Positions 50,864 to 59,426 of a stretch of DNA of 64,000 nt are shown here, piece by piece. This stretch comes from Microbulbifer salipaludis (GTDB taxonomy: Bacteria; Pseudomonadota; Gammaproteobacteria; Pseudomonadales; Cellvibrionaceae), in contig NZ_JAEKJR010000001.1 in assembly GCF_017303155.1 (NCBI RefSeq), positions 1,054,001-1,118,000 of the forward strand, given 5' to 3'. How positions within the stretch are numbered: the first letter of the stretch is position 1; each line of letters opens with the position of its first letter. The notes beneath the pieces were generated by a model. The model ran no database searches. It had not been told where the DNA came from and was given only the letters and a program-made list of their open reading frames with translations. Position numbers and translations under genes: made by a program.

Positions 50864-53734
50864 ATGCCGTTGATTGATCACTGCCCCGCCGAACACCAGC
50901 CCCAGCTTCGTCAGCGTTGGGAGGCCTGGTGTGGGGCGGTGGGTGCAGATCGGGTGGCGGAGATAGAAGCGCTGCTGGATGCGGAGCGTGCCCAGGTGCT
51001 GGCGCGGGCTTTTGTAGGGTCGGACTTTTTTGTGCAGCAGTGCGGGCGCCACTCCCACTGGTTGGCGGCACTGTTGCAGAGCGATGACTGTGGTCTGGCT
51101 GCACCGGATCTCGCGGAGATCGAATCGGAAGAGCAGCTGGAAAAAATACTGCGCAATCTGCGCAACCGGGTGAATTGCGAGGTAATCTGGCGTGATTTTG
51201 CCGGCCAGTGGGATATCCCAACGGCCTGTGCGCGACTGACCCAACTGGCGGAGGTGTGCATTCAGGCGGCGCTCGATTGGCACCGCCTTAAGATGGTTGA
51301 GCGCCACGGCGAGCCGCGCAGCCGCGAGGGTGCGGTACAGCCGATGATCGTGTTGGGCATGGGCAAGCTGGGTGCGCGGGAGTTGAACCTGTCTTCCGAT
51401 ATCGACCTCATTTTTGCTTACCCGGAACCGGGTCAGAGCGACGGTGACAAGCCCCTGGAAAACCAGGCGTGGTTCCAACGCCTGGGGCAGCGCCTGATCA
51501 AATCCCTGGATACGGTTACCGCGGACGGTTTTGTGTTTCGCGTGGATATGCGCCTGCGTCCTTACGGCGACAGCGGGCCGCTGGTGAGCCACTACGCTGC
51601 GCTGGAGGATTACTACCAGACCCAGGGCCGCGAATGGGAGCGCTACGCCATGATCAAGGCGCGTCCGGTGGCCATGAGCGGTGGCGATGGTGGCGTAGCG
51701 GCGGAAGCGGCAGAAGAACTGATGGAGTTACTGCGCCCGTTTACCTACCGTCGCTACATAGACTTCAGTGTGATCGAGGCGCTGCGGGAAATGAAAACCC
51801 TAATCCAGCGCCAGGTCCGCGCCCGCGGTATGACGGACAACATCAAGCTCGGTCGCGGCGGTATTCGCGAGGTGGAATTTATTGCCCAGGCGTTCCAGCT
51901 GATTCGCGGTGGGCGCGAGCCGGACCTGCGGGTGCGCAACATTTTAAAGGTGTTGCCGCTGCTGGAAGCCGATGGTCATTTGCCGGCGGGCAGTGCGGAG
52001 CAGTTGTGGGATGCCTATCTGTTGCTGCGCCGGGTGGAGCACGGCCTGCAAGCGGAGCGCGACCAGCAAACCCAGACCCTGCCCGCGGAGATGGCACGGC
52101 GTGAACAACTGGCGTTTGCGCTGGGCTATGCCTCCTGGCCACTGCTGGCGGAAAAACTGGATGCCGCGCGCGCAATCATCGAGCACGAATTTGACGAGGT
52201 CATTGCGCCGCCGGAGGAGCCTGCCGAGCTGACCGCAAATGATCAGTGGCAGCTGCTGTGGGCGGGCTGCGAGCGCAATGCCGACCGCGACAGCTGGCTG
52301 GAGAAGTTGCACCAGGCCGGCTTTCAGCCCGCGTCCCAGGCGCTGGATTGCATCGTTGCCCTGCACAGTGATCGCATTGTCAGTGCGTTGCCGGCTTCCA
52401 GTCGCCAGCGCCTGGACCAGACCATGCCGCTGCTACTGGCTTCCGCTTCTGAAGTCGGCGAGCCGTTACTGGCGCTGGAACGGGTGATGCCCCTGCTGCG
52501 CTCCATTCTGCGTCGCAGCGCCTATCTGGTGTTGATCAATGAAAACCCGCCGGTGCTGGCGCAGCTGTTGCAGCTGTGCGCCGCGTCGCCGTGGATTGCC
52601 GAGCAGCTCGCCCGTCACCCGATCCTGCTGGACGAAATGCTCGATCAGCGCCGCCTGCTGGCACCCTCTACCGCTGGCGATATTGCCGACGACCTGCGTC
52701 AGGAAATGCTGCGCGTGGAGCCGGATGATCTTGAGGGGCAGATGGAAGCCCTGCGCCTGTTCAAGCAGAGCCAGAGCCTGCGTATTGCCGCGCAGGAGGT
52801 GACCGGTGCCCTGCCGCTGATGAAGGTGAGCGATTCCCTCACCTGGCTGGCGGAGGCGATCCTGCAGCAGTCTCTGGCGCTCGCGTGGCAGCAGATGACG
52901 GAAAAGCACGGTTTGCCCGGCGGGGCGAGCGCCGACGATATGCGCTTTGCGATCATTGCCTATGGCAAGCTGGGTGGTTTGGAGCTGGGGCACGGTTCCG
53001 ACCTGGATATCGTGTTTGTGCACGATGCCGAACCGCAGCAGTACACCGATGGTGAACGATCCATCGACAACCTGAGTTTCTACACCCGTCTCGCCCAGCG
53101 TCTGATCCATATCCTGCAGACCCGAACCCTGAGCGGCCCCCTGTACGAAGTGGACACCCGCCTGCGCCCGTCGGGCAACTCCGGCCTGTTGGTGACCTCC
53201 CTGGCCGCGTTCGAGAAATACCAGCGCGAGAGCGCCTGGACCTGGGAGCACCAGGCGCTGGTACGTACGCGTCCGGTCGCCGGCAGCGTGCGCCTTGGCG
53301 AGGCATTCGAGGCGCTGCGAGTAACGCTGCTGTGCGAGCTGCGCGACGCACCGAAATTGCGCGGGGAAGTGGTGGAGATGCGGGACAAGATGCGCGCGCA
53401 TCTCGACAAGTCGGGCAGCCAGCAATTTGACCTGAAGCACGGCCCGGGCGGCATCATCGATATCGAATTTATCGTGCAATTTACCGCGCTGGCATGGGCC
53501 CACAAGGCTCCTGCCATTGTGCGCTACACCGACAATATCCGGATTCTGCAGAGCCTGACCGAGGCCGGCCTGCTGCCAGAAACCGAGGCCGCCGACCTGA
53601 CCGGGGCCTACAAAGCCTATCGCTCGGAAGGGCATCGCCTCGCGTTGCAGCAACTGCCCGCTCAGGTGCCCGCGGACTGGTTTCCCGCCGAGCGCGAAAA
53701 TGTTGAGCAGGTGTGGAAGCGATTGCTGGGCTGA
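50864..53734 (+). CDS. glnE: Bifunctional glutamine synthetase adenylyltransferase/deadenylase GlnE
   Basis: Controls glutamine synthetase by adding or removing AMP in response to PII and glutamine. The 956-residue protein (E. coli 946) has two nucleotidyltransferase domains: GMGKLGARELNLSSDIDLIFAYP (about 160-185) for deadenylylation and AYGKLGGLELGHGSDLDIVFVHD (about 700-725) for adenylylation. The PII-binding region lies between, and KHGPGGIIDIEFIVQF is near residue 863. The ATG at 50864 has an AGGAG box 9 bases upstream; an in-frame start 17 codons earlier is weaker. It is followed by a degenerate copy of its own 3' end, then by ilvE, as in the P. aeruginosa glnE-ilvE order. Confidence 0.95.
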   Translation: MPLIDHCPAEHQPQLRQRWEAWCGAVGADRVAEIEALLDAERAQVLARAFVGSDFFVQQCGRHSHWLAALLQSDDCGLAAPDLAEIESEEQLEKILRNLRNRVNCEVIWRDFAGQWDIPTACARLTQLAEVCIQAALDWHRLKMVERHGEPRSREGAVQPMIVLGMGKLGARELNLSSDIDLIFAYPEPGQSDGDKPLENQAWFQRLGQRLIKSLDTVTADGFVFRVDMRLRPYGDSGPLVSHYAALEDYYQTQGREWERYAMIKARPVAMSGGDGGVAAEAAEELMELLRPFTYRRYIDFSVIEALREMKTLIQRQVRARGMTDNIKLGRGGIREVEFIAQAFQLIRGGREPDLRVRNILKVLPLLEADGHLPAGSAEQLWDAYLLLRRVEHGLQAERDQQTQTLPAEMARREQLAFALGYASWPLLAEKLDAARAIIEHEFDEVIAPPEEPAELTANDQWQLLWAGCERNADRDSWLEKLHQAGFQPASQALDCIVALHSDRIVSALPASSRQRLDQTMPLLLASASEVGEPLLALERVMPLLRSILRRSAYLVLINENPPVLAQLLQLCAASPWIAEQLARHPILLDEMLDQRRLLAPSTAGDIADDLRQEMLRVEPDDLEGQMEALRLFKQSQSLRIAAQEVTGALPLMKVSDSLTWLAEAILQQSLALAWQQMTEKHGLPGGASADDMRFAIIAYGKLGGLELGHGSDLDIVFVHDAEPQQYTDGERSIDNLSFYTRLAQRLIHILQTRTLSGPLYEVDTRLRPSGNSGLLVTSLAAFEKYQRESAWTWEHQALVRTRPVAGSVRLGEAFEALRVTLLCELRDAPKLRGEVVEMRDKMRAHLDKSGSQQFDLKHGPGGIIDIEFIVQFTALAWAHKAPAIVRYTDNIRILQSLTEAGLLPETEAADLTGAYKAYRSEGHRLALQQLPAQVPADWFPAERENVEQVWKRLLG

Positions 53735-53908
53735 GGCGCTAAAACCTGTTGCTGGGTGTTGGGGCGTGTGCAGGAACCGGGTGTGTTCGGTTCACAAGCA
53801 GCGGTGCCGGATTTGGGCTGCATAAAAATTGCGTGAAAAAGCGGTAACCATGGGCGCGAGAAGATGCGAAACCCCTGGCCGGAGCAATGATCGTACACTC
53901 GGGACTGT

Positions 53909-54216
53909 TGTGCCTCAGACGGTATTGTCGCTATCCAATTTATGGTTCAATATGACCCACTGGCCCGGGCGCAGCGCGCCCCTCAACTGTGCGATCACTC
54001 GATAAAATTCGCATTCCTGAATGTCTCACCGAGACGGGCCTGATGCCGGCCCACCAAGCCGTGCATTGGATCGACGCCTACAAAGCCTACCGATCTGAAG
54101 GTCATCGCCCGGCATTACAACAGCGGCCGGGGGTTGTATCCGGTGACCAATTCGAAGCGGAAAGAAAGACCGTTGCAACAACTTGGCAGCAGATGCCGGA
54201 CCGAGCGAGCGCGTGA
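53909..54216 (+). pseudogene. Decayed fragment of a second glnE (3' end)
   Basis: This segment aligns to the last 110 codons of the intact glnE that ends 175 bases upstream. Bases 53909-53983 match codons of the HGPGGIIDIEFIVQFTALAWAHKAP stretch (CASDGIVAIQFMVQYDPLARAQRAP), then a single missing base shifts the frame, and from 53989 the frame VRSLDKIRI... parallels VRYTDNIRI... to a stop at 54216. Over 69 aligned residues from there 37 are identical by hand count, including the ten-residue run YKAYRSEGHR. Traces of similarity appear further upstream, from about 53820, with stop codons. It is too diverged for a recent duplication. Confidence 0.85.
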
Positions 54217-54281
54217 AATTGTCGCCTGCTGCCCGGCCTGTGAGCGCTGCCCGATTAAACTGTTTTTCATCAGGCTCTGTA

Positions 54282-54361
54282 CTGTAGGAGCCCGCCTGCA
54301 GGCGAATTGGCTCGACCCGGTGTAGACCGCTCCCGCTCCTTCCCCCAGGCCGTTCCTACAG
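54282..54361. repeat. REP-like element upstream of ilvE
   Basis: An 80-base stretch bounded by CTGTAGGA (54282-54289) and TCCTACAG (54354-54361), which are perfectly complementary, with an internal palindrome GCCTGCAGGC near 54294. The start resembles the TGTAGGAGC-type repetitive extragenic palindromes of pseudomonads. Between glnE and ilvE (53735-54393), this and the glnE fragment are the only features seen. Confidence 0.65.
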
Positions 54362-54393
54362 AGTGCGTTTATAGAATTTTGTAGGAGTTTCCC

Positions 54394-55350
54394 ATGTCTT
54401 TTGCCGATAGAGACGGCGTTATCTGGTTTGACGGTGAACTGGTTCCCTGGCGCGACGCCCGAGTCCATGTACTGACCCACACCCTGCACTACGGGATGGG
54501 CGTGTTCGAAGGCGTGCGCGCCTACGAGACCGCCGATGGCGGTACCAGCATCTTTCGCCTGCACGAACATACCCGCCGCCTGTTCCGGTCTGCCAAGATC
54601 ATGAATATGCCCATGCCGTTTGCGGAAGAACAGCTGAACGAGGCCCAGCGACTGGTGGTGCGCGAGAATGGGCTGAAAGAAGCCTACCTGCGCCCGATGG
54701 CATTTTACGGCTCCGAAGGTATGGGGCTGCGCGCCGATGCGCTGCAGACCCACGTGATTGTTGCCGCCTGGGAGTGGCCGAGCTACATGACCCCGGAAGC
54801 GCGTGAGTTGGGCATCAAGGTCAATACCTCTTCGTACACCCGCCATCATGTGAACATTGCCATGTGCAAGGCGAAGGCCAACGGCAACTACATTAACTCC
54901 ATGCTTGCCCTGCAGGAGGCGATTCGCAACGGCTGTGAGGAAGCGCTGTTGCTGGATCCGGAGGGGTATGTGGCCGAGGGCAGCGGTGAGAACTTCTTCC
55001 TGGTCAGCGACGGCGTGATCTACACCCCGGAACTGACCTCTTGCCTGGACGGGATTACCCGCAAATCGGTCATCCAGCTTGCAGAAGAGTGTGGCTACAA
55101 GGTGGTGGAAAAACGCATCACCCGCGACGAGGTGTACATCGCCGATGAAGCCTTTTTTACCGGCACCGCCGCGGAGGTACTGCCGATCCGGATGCTGGAC
55201 GGGCGCACCATCGGCGCCGGTCGCCGTGGCCCCATCACCAAGCGTTTGCAGCAAATGTACTTTGACGCGGTACAGGGCCGGAGCCCGGCGCATATGGGTT
55301 GGCTCAGTGACGTGCACGAAACCTGTGAGCCGATGGCGGCCTCTGCCTGA
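54394..55350 (+). CDS. ilvE: Branched-chain amino acid aminotransferase IlvE
   Basis: PLP-dependent fold-type IV aminotransferase that interconverts branched-chain amino acids and their keto-acids. The 318-residue protein starts MSFADRDGVIWFDGELVPWRDARVHVLTHTLHYGMGVFEGVRAY, the typical class IV N-terminus. The Schiff-base lysine is Lys161 in CKAKANGNYINS; ALLLDPEGYVAEGSGENFFLV follows. A GTAGGAG box precedes the ATG. A strong terminator follows. The ilvE-glnE association is conserved in pseudomonads. Confidence 0.96.
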   Translation: MSFADRDGVIWFDGELVPWRDARVHVLTHTLHYGMGVFEGVRAYETADGGTSIFRLHEHTRRLFRSAKIMNMPMPFAEEQLNEAQRLVVRENGLKEAYLRPMAFYGSEGMGLRADALQTHVIVAAWEWPSYMTPEARELGIKVNTSSYTRHHVNIAMCKAKANGNYINSMLALQEAIRNGCEEALLLDPEGYVAEGSGENFFLVSDGVIYTPELTSCLDGITRKSVIQLAEECGYKVVEKRITRDEVYIADEAFFTGTAAEVLPIRMLDGRTIGAGRRGPITKRLQQMYFDAVQGRSPAHMGWLSDVHETCEPMAASA

Positions 55351-55377
55351 TCGGCACCGACCGGTATCCGGTGGAAA

Positions 55378-55415
55378 TAAAAAGGGCGGCAACCTCCGGG
55401 TTGCCGCCCTTTTTT
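55378..55415 (+). terminator. Terminator after ilvE
   Basis: An 11-bp perfect stem GGGCGGCAACC / GGTTGCCGCCC with a 4-base loop TCCG, preceded by A residues and followed by six T residues. Confidence 0.93.
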
Positions 55416-55528
55416 ATGGGCCGCAACGAGAGCCCTTCCCTAGAGGCCCCCAGGCGAATCCCTTAGAATGGCGTTCAGCTGTTACACAACCCATCGAATA
55501 CCGTCTCTGGCGGGGCAAGGTCTGTCGA

Positions 55529-56437
55529 ATGTTTTCCTATTTTATGAAGAAGCGCCTGCGCAAACACGACGCGGTCAACAACCGCAAGCTGGAGTCGATC
55601 CTGCGCATGCAGTTGCTGCAGCAGCAGGCGTTGACCAGTCGCGAGATGGGTGTGGGTAACGACAAGGCGCACAATATCGTTGTGTCCCTGACCTCGTTTG
55701 ATCGCCGGATCCACGATGTGGTGTACGCGGTGGAAAGCCTGTTTCAGCAGTGGGTGAAGGCGGACGCGGTGGTGTTGTGGCTGTCCACCAGAAATTTCCC
55801 CGACCGCATCCTGCCGGAGAGCCTCGAACGGCAGAAGCAGCGGGGCTTGCAGGTGTTCTTCGTGGATGAAGACTTCGGGCCCTACAAGAAATACTGCTAT
55901 GCGTTTGAGCGCTTCCCCGAGAGCCTGATCATCACCGTGGATGACGACACGCTTTACCCACCGGATATGATCGACCAGCTGTACCGCGCCTACCTGCGGG
56001 CGCCGGATGCGATCCACTGCCACCGCGCCCATAAAATGCGCCTGGACGGGCAGGGCAAGTTGAAGCCCTACGATAGCTGGGACTCGGGCCGGCGCTGGAG
56101 CGAGGATGACGAATACCCGTCACCGCTGGTGTTTCCGACCGGCGTGGGTGGCGTACTTTATTTCCCGGGTGCCTTGCATCCGGATGCCTTTGATGCCGAG
56201 AAGTTCATGCGCCTGTGCCCCAACGCAGACGATATCTGGCTCAAGGCCATGAGCCTGAAGCAGGGCACACCTTGTGCGCCGATACTGGATTCCCGCGACT
56301 GGACCACAAGATTTCTGTCGCTGGCGGGCAGCCAGGGTTCGGCGTTGAGAAAAGAAAACTGGCGCAAGCGCGGCGGCAACGACTGCAAAATACGCGACGT
56401 GTTCCAGCATTACGATTTGTACAAGCTGCTGAGATAA
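55529..56437 (+). CDS. GT-A type glycosyltransferase-like protein
   Basis: A 302-residue protein with a basic N-terminus and no signal. VVSLTSFDRRIHDVVYAVESLFQQWVKADAVVLWLS opens a GT-A-like fold. IITVDDDTLYPPDMIDQLYRAYLRAPDAIHCHRAHK carries the acidic DDD in the place of the DxD metal motif, and FPTGVGGVLYFPGALHPDAF and DDIWLKAMSLKQGTPC follow. These are features of sugar transferases acting on surface glycans. The donor and acceptor are unknown. The ATG chosen has an AAGG box 10 bases upstream; a second ATG five codons later is possible. It starts the glycan region downstream of ilvE, with copy C of the palindrome after its stop. Confidence 0.8.
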   Translation: MFSYFMKKRLRKHDAVNNRKLESILRMQLLQQQALTSREMGVGNDKAHNIVVSLTSFDRRIHDVVYAVESLFQQWVKADAVVLWLSTRNFPDRILPESLERQKQRGLQVFFVDEDFGPYKKYCYAFERFPESLIITVDDDTLYPPDMIDQLYRAYLRAPDAIHCHRAHKMRLDGQGKLKPYDSWDSGRRWSEDDEYPSPLVFPTGVGGVLYFPGALHPDAFDAEKFMRLCPNADDIWLKAMSLKQGTPCAPILDSRDWTTRFLSLAGSQGSALRKENWRKRGGNDCKIRDVFQHYDLYKLLR

Positions 56438-56475
56438 ATGCAGACAGTTGCTAGTGCATTGAATTTGGATGGGAA

Positions 56476-56601
56476 GGCGCCGATACCGGGTATAGCTTTG
56501 CAAGACCTTCACCGCCATGGATGGCGGTGCAGAGCCCCATGGATGGGTTAACGGGGGGCGCCTAGCTCGTGTCTTGCAAAGCTATACCCGGTAGCGGCGC
56601 C
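56476..56601. repeat. Nested-palindrome repeat, copy C
   Basis: A 126-base element between convergent genes. The 31-base arms (56476-56506, 56571-56601) pair at 30 positions. An inner hairpin ACCGCCAT / ATGGCGGT and the core GAGCCCCATGGATGGGT (56532-56548) parallel copies A and B, with an extra 12-14 bases after the core. Confidence 0.85.
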
Positions 56602-56648
56602 GCCACCGGGCAAGACTCCGAGCCCCGATGCTTGGCGCTTGGGAAGTA

Positions 56649-57992
56649 TTAGCCGTTGTTGGCTACCTGCGGACGCCCCACGCAGTAGTAATCAAACCCG
56701 GCCTCTGCCATATCCAGCGGGTGGTACAGGTTGCGGCCATCGAACACGACCGGCTCGGACAGGCTGCCGCGCACGGTCTGGTAGTCGAGGGATTTGAACT
56801 GCTGCCATTCGGTGGCAATCACCAGGGCGTCGGCGCCGGAGAGGGCGCTGTCGCGGGTGCCGCACAGCTGTAGCTCGTCGCGGTTGCCGTAAATGCGCTC
56901 GCATTCCTGCATCGCTTCCGGGTCAAAGGCTCTGACCTTGGCGCCCATCTCCCACAGGTTCTCCATCAGCACACGGCTCGGCGCCTCGCGCATATCGTCG
57001 GTGTTGGGCTTGAACGACAATCCCCACAGGGCGAAGGTCTTGCCGGAGAGGTCCTGGCCGTAACGCGCGATGATTTTTTCCAGCAGGTAGTGCTTCTGCT
57101 TGTGGTTGCGCTCCTCCACCGCATTCAGCACTTTCGGGTCAAGGCCGAGCTGGGTGGCGGTGGTTTTCAGGGCCTGCACATCTTTCGGAAAACAGGAACC
57201 ACCGTAGCCGATTCCCGGGTAGATAAAGTGGTAGCCGATGCGCGGGTCGGAGCCGATGCCCTGGCGCACGGATTCGATATCCGCACCCACCCGGTCGGCG
57301 ATCACCGCCATCTCGTTCATAAAGCTGATCTTGGTGGCGAGCATACAGTTGGCCGCGTACTTGGCCAGCTCGGCACTGCGCACATCCATCACGATCACTT
57401 TGTCGTGGTTGCGGTTGAAGGGCGCGTACAGCTGGCGCATCTTCTGCTCGGATGCATTCTCGGAGGTGCCGATAATAATGCGGTCGGGCTTCATGCAGTC
57501 TGCCACCGCCGAGCCTTCCTTGAGGAATTCCGGGTTGGAGATCACATCAAACTCCAGGTTCAGGGCATTGCGCTCCTGCAGGGTGCGGGTGACTTCCTCG
57601 CGCACCTTGTCCGCCGTGCCCACTGGAACCGTGGATTTGTTGATGATGTATTTTTTGCCGTCCATGTGCTCGGCAATGGTGCGGGCCACAGTGAGTACAT
57701 AGCGCAGGTCGGCGGAACCGTCTTCATCCGGCGGAGTGCCTACGGCGATGAAAATAAGCTCGCCATGGGCGACACCTTCGGCGGCGCTGGTGGAGAAGGT
57801 CAGGTTGCCGGATTCATTGTTGCGTTTGACCAGCGGCTCCAGCCCGGGCTCAAAAATGGGGATATGCCCCTGTTTCAGGCGTTCAATCTTGTTTTCATCG
57901 ATATCGATACAGGTAACCCGGTGGCCGGCTTCCGCCAGTACCGCCGCCTGTACCAGCCCCACATAACCGGTGCCAAAAACCGTTACATTCAT
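56649..57992 (-). CDS. ugd: UDP-glucose 6-dehydrogenase
   Basis: Makes UDP-glucuronate from UDP-glucose with two NAD, a precursor for capsule or LPS sugars. The 447-residue protein has the N-terminal NAD motif [22 protein letters not shown], the catalytic Cys267 in [19 protein letters not shown] and the dimer region [20 protein letters not shown]. It sits among surface-glycan genes, so glucuronate-type sugars are likely used there. It is transcribed leftward, separate from the glycosyltransferase genes beyond it. Confidence 0.96.
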   Translation of the reverse strand: MNVTVFGTGYVGLVQAAVLAEAGHRVTCIDIDENKIERLKQGHIPIFEPGLEPLVKRNNESGNLTFSTSAAEGVAHGELIFIAVGTPPDEDGSADLRYVLTVARTIAEHMDGKKYIINKSTVPVGTADKVREEVTRTLQERNALNLEFDVISNPEFLKEGSAVADCMKPDRIIIGTSENASEQKMRQLYAPFNRNHDKVIVMDVRSAELAKYAANCMLATKISFMNEMAVIADRVGADIESVRQGIGSDPRIGYHFIYPGIGYGGSCFPKDVQALKTTATQLGLDPKVLNAVEERNHKQKHYLLEKIIARYGQDLSGKTFALWGLSFKPNTDDMREAPSRVLMENLWEMGAKVRAFDPEAMQECERIYGNRDELQLCGTRDSALSGADALVIATEWQQFKSLDYQTVRGSLSEPVVFDGRNLYHPLDMAEAGFDYYCVGRPQVANNG

Positions 57993-58121
57993 AATCGTTC
58001 TCCAATTCCTTTATTGTCCATTGGCCCGTTACCGTGCCCGATACCTCGTCAGGTGGGCTCAGCACGCGGGGGACGTCAATTAGTCTGCAGCACCGTCAGG
58101 TGGATGTGATGTGTCGCCTGA

Positions 58122-59147
58122 TCACCGCATCCAGACATAGTCGTGGCTGAATTTCGAATCCGTTGTCGCTTCCACAATGTACTGGGCAAACAGCGTGTTG
58201 TTCATTTCCCGGTGAAAGAAGGCTCTGCAATTTGCGGCCCAATGGCGGCGCCTGGCGTCGTCCTGGTGAAATGCCAGCAACTGGCGCTGCAGTGTGTCTT
58301 CGCTATCGAAGTAAGCCAGGCTCTCCGGCGGGAAGATATCGTCAAACCCCGCCGCCGCATGGGTGAAGACCAGCAGGCCATTGCCTGCCAGCTGCGCAAT
58401 ACGGGCGGAAGAATACCACTGGAAGCCCTCCTGTCGGTTCAGGTTCAGGCCCATTTTACTGCGCGCCAGCTTGCGTTCGTAATCCAGCCCCCACAGGGTG
58501 GGCTGGTCGAAGAGCCCGGGGGTGTGAAAGCGGAAGTCTTGCGGCAACTGCTCGCGCAGCTGGGAGACCAGCTGCCCGCGCTCGGTATGCTGGCGGGAGT
58601 TACTGCAGAATAGCAGGTCGGCCTCCAGTGCCGGGTCATCGCCGGCGATCGCGCTCACATCGGCGTGTTCCACGCTGGGGTCCACCGGGTTCGGCATATG
58701 CCAAAGCCGGGCGCGGTTGCCGGCAAATCGTTGGAGTTCGTTGGGGCCGGTGGATACGAACATGGCGTCGGCAATAGCGCAGCGCTTTTCGATGTTCGCC
58801 GCATTGCGGGGTACGAACAGCGGATCGTTATTGCAGGCCGCGAGCAGGATATTCGGATGCCGGCGGCGGATTTCGGCAAAGGTGTCGTTTTCAATCAGGT
58901 CGCAGTGGCCGAACACGATCAGCTCCGGCTGAAACGCATCCACTGTCTGCAGCAGCCGGCGATTGGTCTTCTTTTTGCCCAGTTCGCGGATACCCAGTGG
59001 GGCTTCGAAGCGGGCCACGTCGCGATCGCTGAAGGCCAGCACATTGTGGCCGGCACGGATCAGGCCCGTGTAGAGCTTGAGCGCCCAGCTGACCCGGATG
59101 TAGCCGTACTTGCGGTGCTGGTGATTATCGACGTGAAGAATACGCAT
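58122..59147 (-). CDS. Glycosyltransferase, GT-B type
   Basis: A 341-residue protein starting MRILHVDNHQHRKYGYIRVSWALKLYTGLIRAGHNV, with HxxRKYG and a C-terminal half NLNRQEGFQWYSSARIAQLAGNGLLVFT ... FPPESLAYFDS resembling the CgeB/spore-coat or GT-B donor-binding region that ends with a glycosyltransferase-like family of the DUF3880/GT1 type. The donor is unknown. The Met chosen begins the Rossmann-like sheet; a 12-bp tandem repeat precedes it in frame and a GTG start upstream could add up to 33 residues made of that repeat. There is no strong ribosome-binding site at the chosen ATG. Confidence 0.75.
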   Translation of the reverse strand: MRILHVDNHQHRKYGYIRVSWALKLYTGLIRAGHNVLAFSDRDVARFEAPLGIRELGKKKTNRRLLQTVDAFQPELIVFGHCDLIENDTFAEIRRRHPNILLAACNNDPLFVPRNAANIEKRCAIADAMFVSTGPNELQRFAGNRARLWHMPNPVDPSVEHADVSAIAGDDPALEADLLFCSNSRQHTERGQLVSQLREQLPQDFRFHTPGLFDQPTLWGLDYERKLARSKMGLNLNRQEGFQWYSSARIAQLAGNGLLVFTHAAAGFDDIFPPESLAYFDSEDTLQRQLLAFHQDDARRRHWAANCRAFFHREMNNTLFAQYIVEATTDSKFSHDYVWMR

Positions 59148-59172
59148 AGGGGAGGTGGCACCAGCGGTCGCG

Positions 59173-59256
59173 GCATCGTTTATGGAATCGTTTGCGGCAT
59201 AGTTTGCCACATCGTTTGCCACATGGTTTGTCACGTGGTTTGTCACATGGCTTCTC
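59173..59256. repeat. Seven 12-bp tandem repeat units
   Basis: Degenerate tandem copies of a 12-base unit such as ACATCGTTTGCC. They lie upstream of the ATG of the GT-B gene and read in its frame as a four-residue repeat (for example VANDVANYAAND). Confidence 0.8.
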
Positions 59257-59426
59257 GGTGCCGGGCATTATACTGCCCGACCCTTGCGGTTCAATTGCGC
59301 CAGGTCCCAGTTTTGGCGGGGCCGGGGCGGCGTCGCGGCGCGCGCTCCCTTCATTCCATATGGCGCCTGCGGTAGCATGCGTGGTTTCTACCGGTGACCA
59401 CGGGATGGCAGTATGAGGCAAGCGCA

